A DNA stretch of 64,000 nucleotides from GCA-2746605 sp963710615 (GTDB lineage Bacteria > Bacteroidota > Ignavibacteria > Ignavibacteriales > Melioribacteraceae). A program made the position numbers and the translations under genes. The first letter of the stretch is position 1, and each line of letters starts with the position of its first letter. The notes beneath the pieces were generated by a model. The model saw only the letters and a program-made list of their open reading frames with translations. It did not search any database and was not told the DNA's origin. The stretch spans positions 1-64,000 of the forward strand of contig CAVQBF010000002.1 in NCBI GenBank assembly GCA_963710615.1, given 5' to 3'. Below, one piece after another: positions 62,057 to 64,000 of the stretch.

Positions 62057-62992
62057 TTATAGCTTTATTGAATTTTTAGATTTTTCAAATTCTGAGATTA
62101 ATCTTTCCATCAAAACTTTAACAGTTGGAATATCATTTATTAGACCGCTATTTTGACTTGCTTCAAGCATTCCTCTTTCAAGATCTCCTTCAAAAATCCC
62201 TTTCATTTCTCTTTTACTGTTAAGGAATATTTTTTGTGATTCTAAATCTACACAATTTAATTCCATCTTGTTAATTTCTTCACTGAACTTATTTCTAATA
62301 ACTCTTGCCATGCCAAGCTTCTTAAGAATTAGATGTGTATCAACATCTTTAGCATTTACTACAGCTTCTTTATACAATTGATGTGCAGATGACTCCTGTG
62401 TGACGGCAAATCGCGTTCCAATTTGAACTGCTTCAGCACCTAAAGCAAGAGCTGAGGCAATTCCTTTTCCATCTACAATTCCGCCCGCTGCAATAACCGG
62501 AATTTTAAGTTTATCTACCAATTGCGGTATAAGAGAAAAAGTGGTTAGTTCATCTAATCCGTTGTGTCCGCCCGCCTCAACACCTTCTCCTACAATGGCA
62601 TCACACCCAACACTCTCAGCTTTTAACGCATATTTTAGCGAAGGGACAACATGAACAACGAGAGTATTATTTTTCTTGAATAAATCAATAAATTTCCCAG
62701 GATGACCGGCGGATGTGAAAACAATTTTTATATTTTCTTCAATGATAATCTTTGCCAAATCTTCAGCGTCACCGCGTAATAATGGTAAATTAACACCAAA
62801 TGGCTTTGACGTAGCAGATCTACATTTTTGGATATGTTCTCTTAATAACTCCGGTTTCATTGAACCTGAACCAATGAGACCAAGTCCGCCGTTATTTGAA
62901 ACTGCAGAAGCCAGTTTCCATCCGGAGACCCAAACCATTCCAGCTTGTATTATTGGGAATTCAATTTGCAATATCTGTTTTATTCTATTAAT
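62057..62992 (-). CDS. Nitronate monooxygenase / FabK-like FMN enzyme
   Basis: This is a TIM-barrel flavoprotein of the 2-nitropropane dioxygenase family. Key blocks are FPIIQAGMVWVSGWKLASAV, NNGGLGLIGSGSM, PFGVNLPLL, IVFTSAGHPGKFIDLFKK, VVPSLKYALKAESVGCDAIV, GVEAGGHNGLDELTTFSLIP, VIAAGGIVDGKGIASALALG and AVQIGTRFAVTQES. The upstream in-frame codons read NRIKQILQIEFPIIQ, the usual family start (MNRI...), but the codon in the Met position is ATT at 62990-62992, with GAGG before it. Either ATT initiates, one base is wrong, or the TTG at 62971 is used. It oxidises alkyl nitronates or, if FabK-like, reduces enoyl-ACP; the sequence alone does not decide. Confidence 0.85.
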   Translation of the reverse strand: MNRIKQILQIEFPIIQAGMVWVSGWKLASAVSNNGGLGLIGSGSMKPELLREHIQKCRSATSKPFGVNLPLLRGDAEDLAKIIIEENIKIVFTSAGHPGKFIDLFKKNNTLVVHVVPSLKYALKAESVGCDAIVGEGVEAGGHNGLDELTTFSLIPQLVDKLKIPVIAAGGIVDGKGIASALALGAEAVQIGTRFAVTQESSAHQLYKEAVVNAKDVDTHLILKKLGMARVIRNKFSEEINKMELNCVDLESQKIFLNSKREMKGIFEGDLERGMLEASQNSGLINDIPTVKVLMERLISEFEKSKNSIKL

Positions 62993-63116
62993 TAGTACCT
63001 CTAAAGTAAAATTTTACAAATCCGATAATTTTGTTTATGGCTAAGATTTTATCTAATTTTAAATTTGAAAAAAAATTAATTTGAATTAAAAATAAAAAAT
63101 AACAAAAGGGGTTTAA

Positions 63117-64000
63117 ATGTCCTACTTTTTTACATCCGAATCAGTATCAGAAGGTCACCCAGATAAAGTATCAGATGCTATATCCGATGGAGTGTTAGAC
63201 GCAATAATTAAAGAAGATCCAAATGCAAGAGTTGCTTGCGAGACCTTTGTTACAACCGGATTAGTTTTAGTCGGTGGTGAAATTACAACTACAGCTTATG
63301 TAGATATTCCTGAAATAGTTAGAGAAACAGTTAAAAAAATTGGTTATACAGAAGCGGAATATAAATTTGATTCTGAATCTTGTTCAGTTTTAAACGCAAT
63401 TCATTCTCAATCTCCTGATATTGCGATGGGAGTTGATACAGGCGGTGCAGGAGATCAAGGAATTATGTTTGGTTATGCATGCGATCAAACTCCGGAACTT
63501 ATGCCAATGCCAATTGTTTATGCTCATAAGCTTGTTAAAAAATTAGCTGATGTAAGGAAGAAAAATAAAAAATTAATGCCTTATTTGAGACCTGATTCAA
63601 AATCTCAGGTTACTGTTGAATATGATGATAATAACAAACCTTTGAGAGTAGATACTGTAGTTATTTCAACTCAGCACGATGCGAAAGTGAGCCAGAAAAA
63701 AATTAAAGCAGATGTTATAAAACATATTATTAAAAAAGTTATTCCAGCTAAGTATTTAGATAAGAATACTAAATATCATGTAAATCCAACAGGCAGATTT
63801 GAAATTGGCGGACCACATGGGGATAGCGGTTTAACCGGAAGAAAAATTATTGTTGATACTTACGGCGGATGGGCACCTCATGGCGGCGGAGCTTTTTCGG
63901 GAAAAGATCCATCGAAAGTTGATAGAAGCGCTACTTATGCTTCAAGGTATATTGCTAAAAATGTTGTTGGCGCTAAACTTGCAAAAGAGTGCTTAGTGCA
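63117..64000 (+). CDS. metK: S-adenosylmethionine synthetase, 5' part
   Basis: The enzyme forms AdoMet from ATP and methionine in the cytoplasm. AAGGGG lies 7 bp before the ATG. The N-terminal domain shows FFTSESVSEGHPDKVSDAIS, RVACETFVTTGLVLVGGEIT and a GAGDQGIMFGYACDQTPEL segment (ATP site); further on TVVISTQHDAKVS, NPTGRFEIGGPHGDSGLTGR and GGGAFSGKDPSKVDRSA are in order. The frame is open to the window edge at about residue 294 of the expected 390-430. There is no sign of a SAM riboswitch in the short upstream gap. It is divergent from the nitronate-monooxygenase-like gene. Confidence 0.95.
   Translation, partial: MSYFFTSESVSEGHPDKVSDAISDGVLDAIIKEDPNARVACETFVTTGLVLVGGEITTTAYVDIPEIVRETVKKIGYTEAEYKFDSESCSVLNAIHSQSPDIAMGVDTGGAGDQGIMFGYACDQTPELMPMPIVYAHKLVKKLADVRKKNKKLMPYLRPDSKSQVTVEYDDNNKPLRVDTVVISTQHDAKVSQKKIKADVIKHIIKKVIPAKYLDKNTKYHVNPTGRFEIGGPHGDSGLTGRKIIVDTYGGWAPHGGGAFSGKDPSKVDRSATYASRYIAKNVVGAKLAKECLV

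Noticed and set aside
62993..63116. A SAM riboswitch before metK
   Set aside because: The gap is only about 120 bp, very AT-rich, and shows no conserved stems or terminator.
1..64000. tRNA or rRNA genes
   Set aside because: I saw no cloverleaf-like sequence with a convincing T-loop and no ribosomal RNA signature on either strand.

Overview
The window looks like a low-G+C member of the Bacteroidota/Ignavibacteriota side of the FCB group, most likely an ignavibacterium. One secreted protein ends in a type IX secretion sorting domain of the YPNPFNPET type (8651-10287). Other secreted proteins end in the VKHRNHL module that I recall from Bacteroidota surface proteins. Several genes have good GGAG-type ribosome sites and TTGACA/TATAAT-like promoters, which suits Ignavibacteria better than classical Bacteroidetes. 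Many genes, including housekeeping ones, are split by single-base shifts, often in homopolymers. I read these mainly as uncorrected long-read assembly errors and give each gene its full reconstructed span.

Layout. 1-11.4 kb is a minus-strand run of secreted proteins: a beta-helix protein, a polysaccharide-deacetylase-like protein, a badly scrambled subtilase, a 58-residue membrane protein, the T9SS cargo and an HRNHL-module protein. 12-20.3 kb holds three fibre proteins (A, B, C) with a plus-strand dipeptidyl-peptidase-like enzyme and an OB-fold lipoprotein; a miniature dead copy of that lipoprotein lies at 18397-18519. 20.5-24.2 kb is a two-component system (propeller sensor kinase plus LuxR-type regulator). 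24.4-34.9 kb is mostly ordinary: gpmI, a TPM protein, a metallo-hydrolase, an EamA transporter, aat, an ECF sigma/anti-sigma/TonB-like/TPR operon and a lipase-like lipoprotein. 35-38.5 kb is a second, homologous two-component system. 38.9-56.3 kb is a minus-strand cluster of fibres D, E and F, a delta-60-repeat propeller protein and two 14-repeat FG-GAP proteins. 56.5-64 kb holds a BtuB-like receptor, rseP, dxr, a membrane protein, a nitronate-monooxygenase-like enzyme and the start of metK.

The main finding is a probable regulon. A 20-bp inverted repeat, AACTAsC-N6-GGTAGTT, lies 57-80 bp upstream of eight surface-protein transcription units and also in front of the first LuxR-type response regulator gene. 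In five units its spacing to a sigma70-like promoter is identical: 3 bp to the -35 hexamer, then a 17-bp spacer. I infer that one or both sensor/regulator pairs switch a modular surface coat. The fibres share an N-terminal region and a YadA-like or tail-fibre-like shaft but carry different C-terminal caps (S74 chaperone or C1q/TNF-like). The accompanying beta-propeller proteins carry the HRNHL module. A second set of motifs resembling CRP/FNR sites lies 52-78 bp upstream of genes that lack the palindrome, including fibre B and the second sensor kinase.
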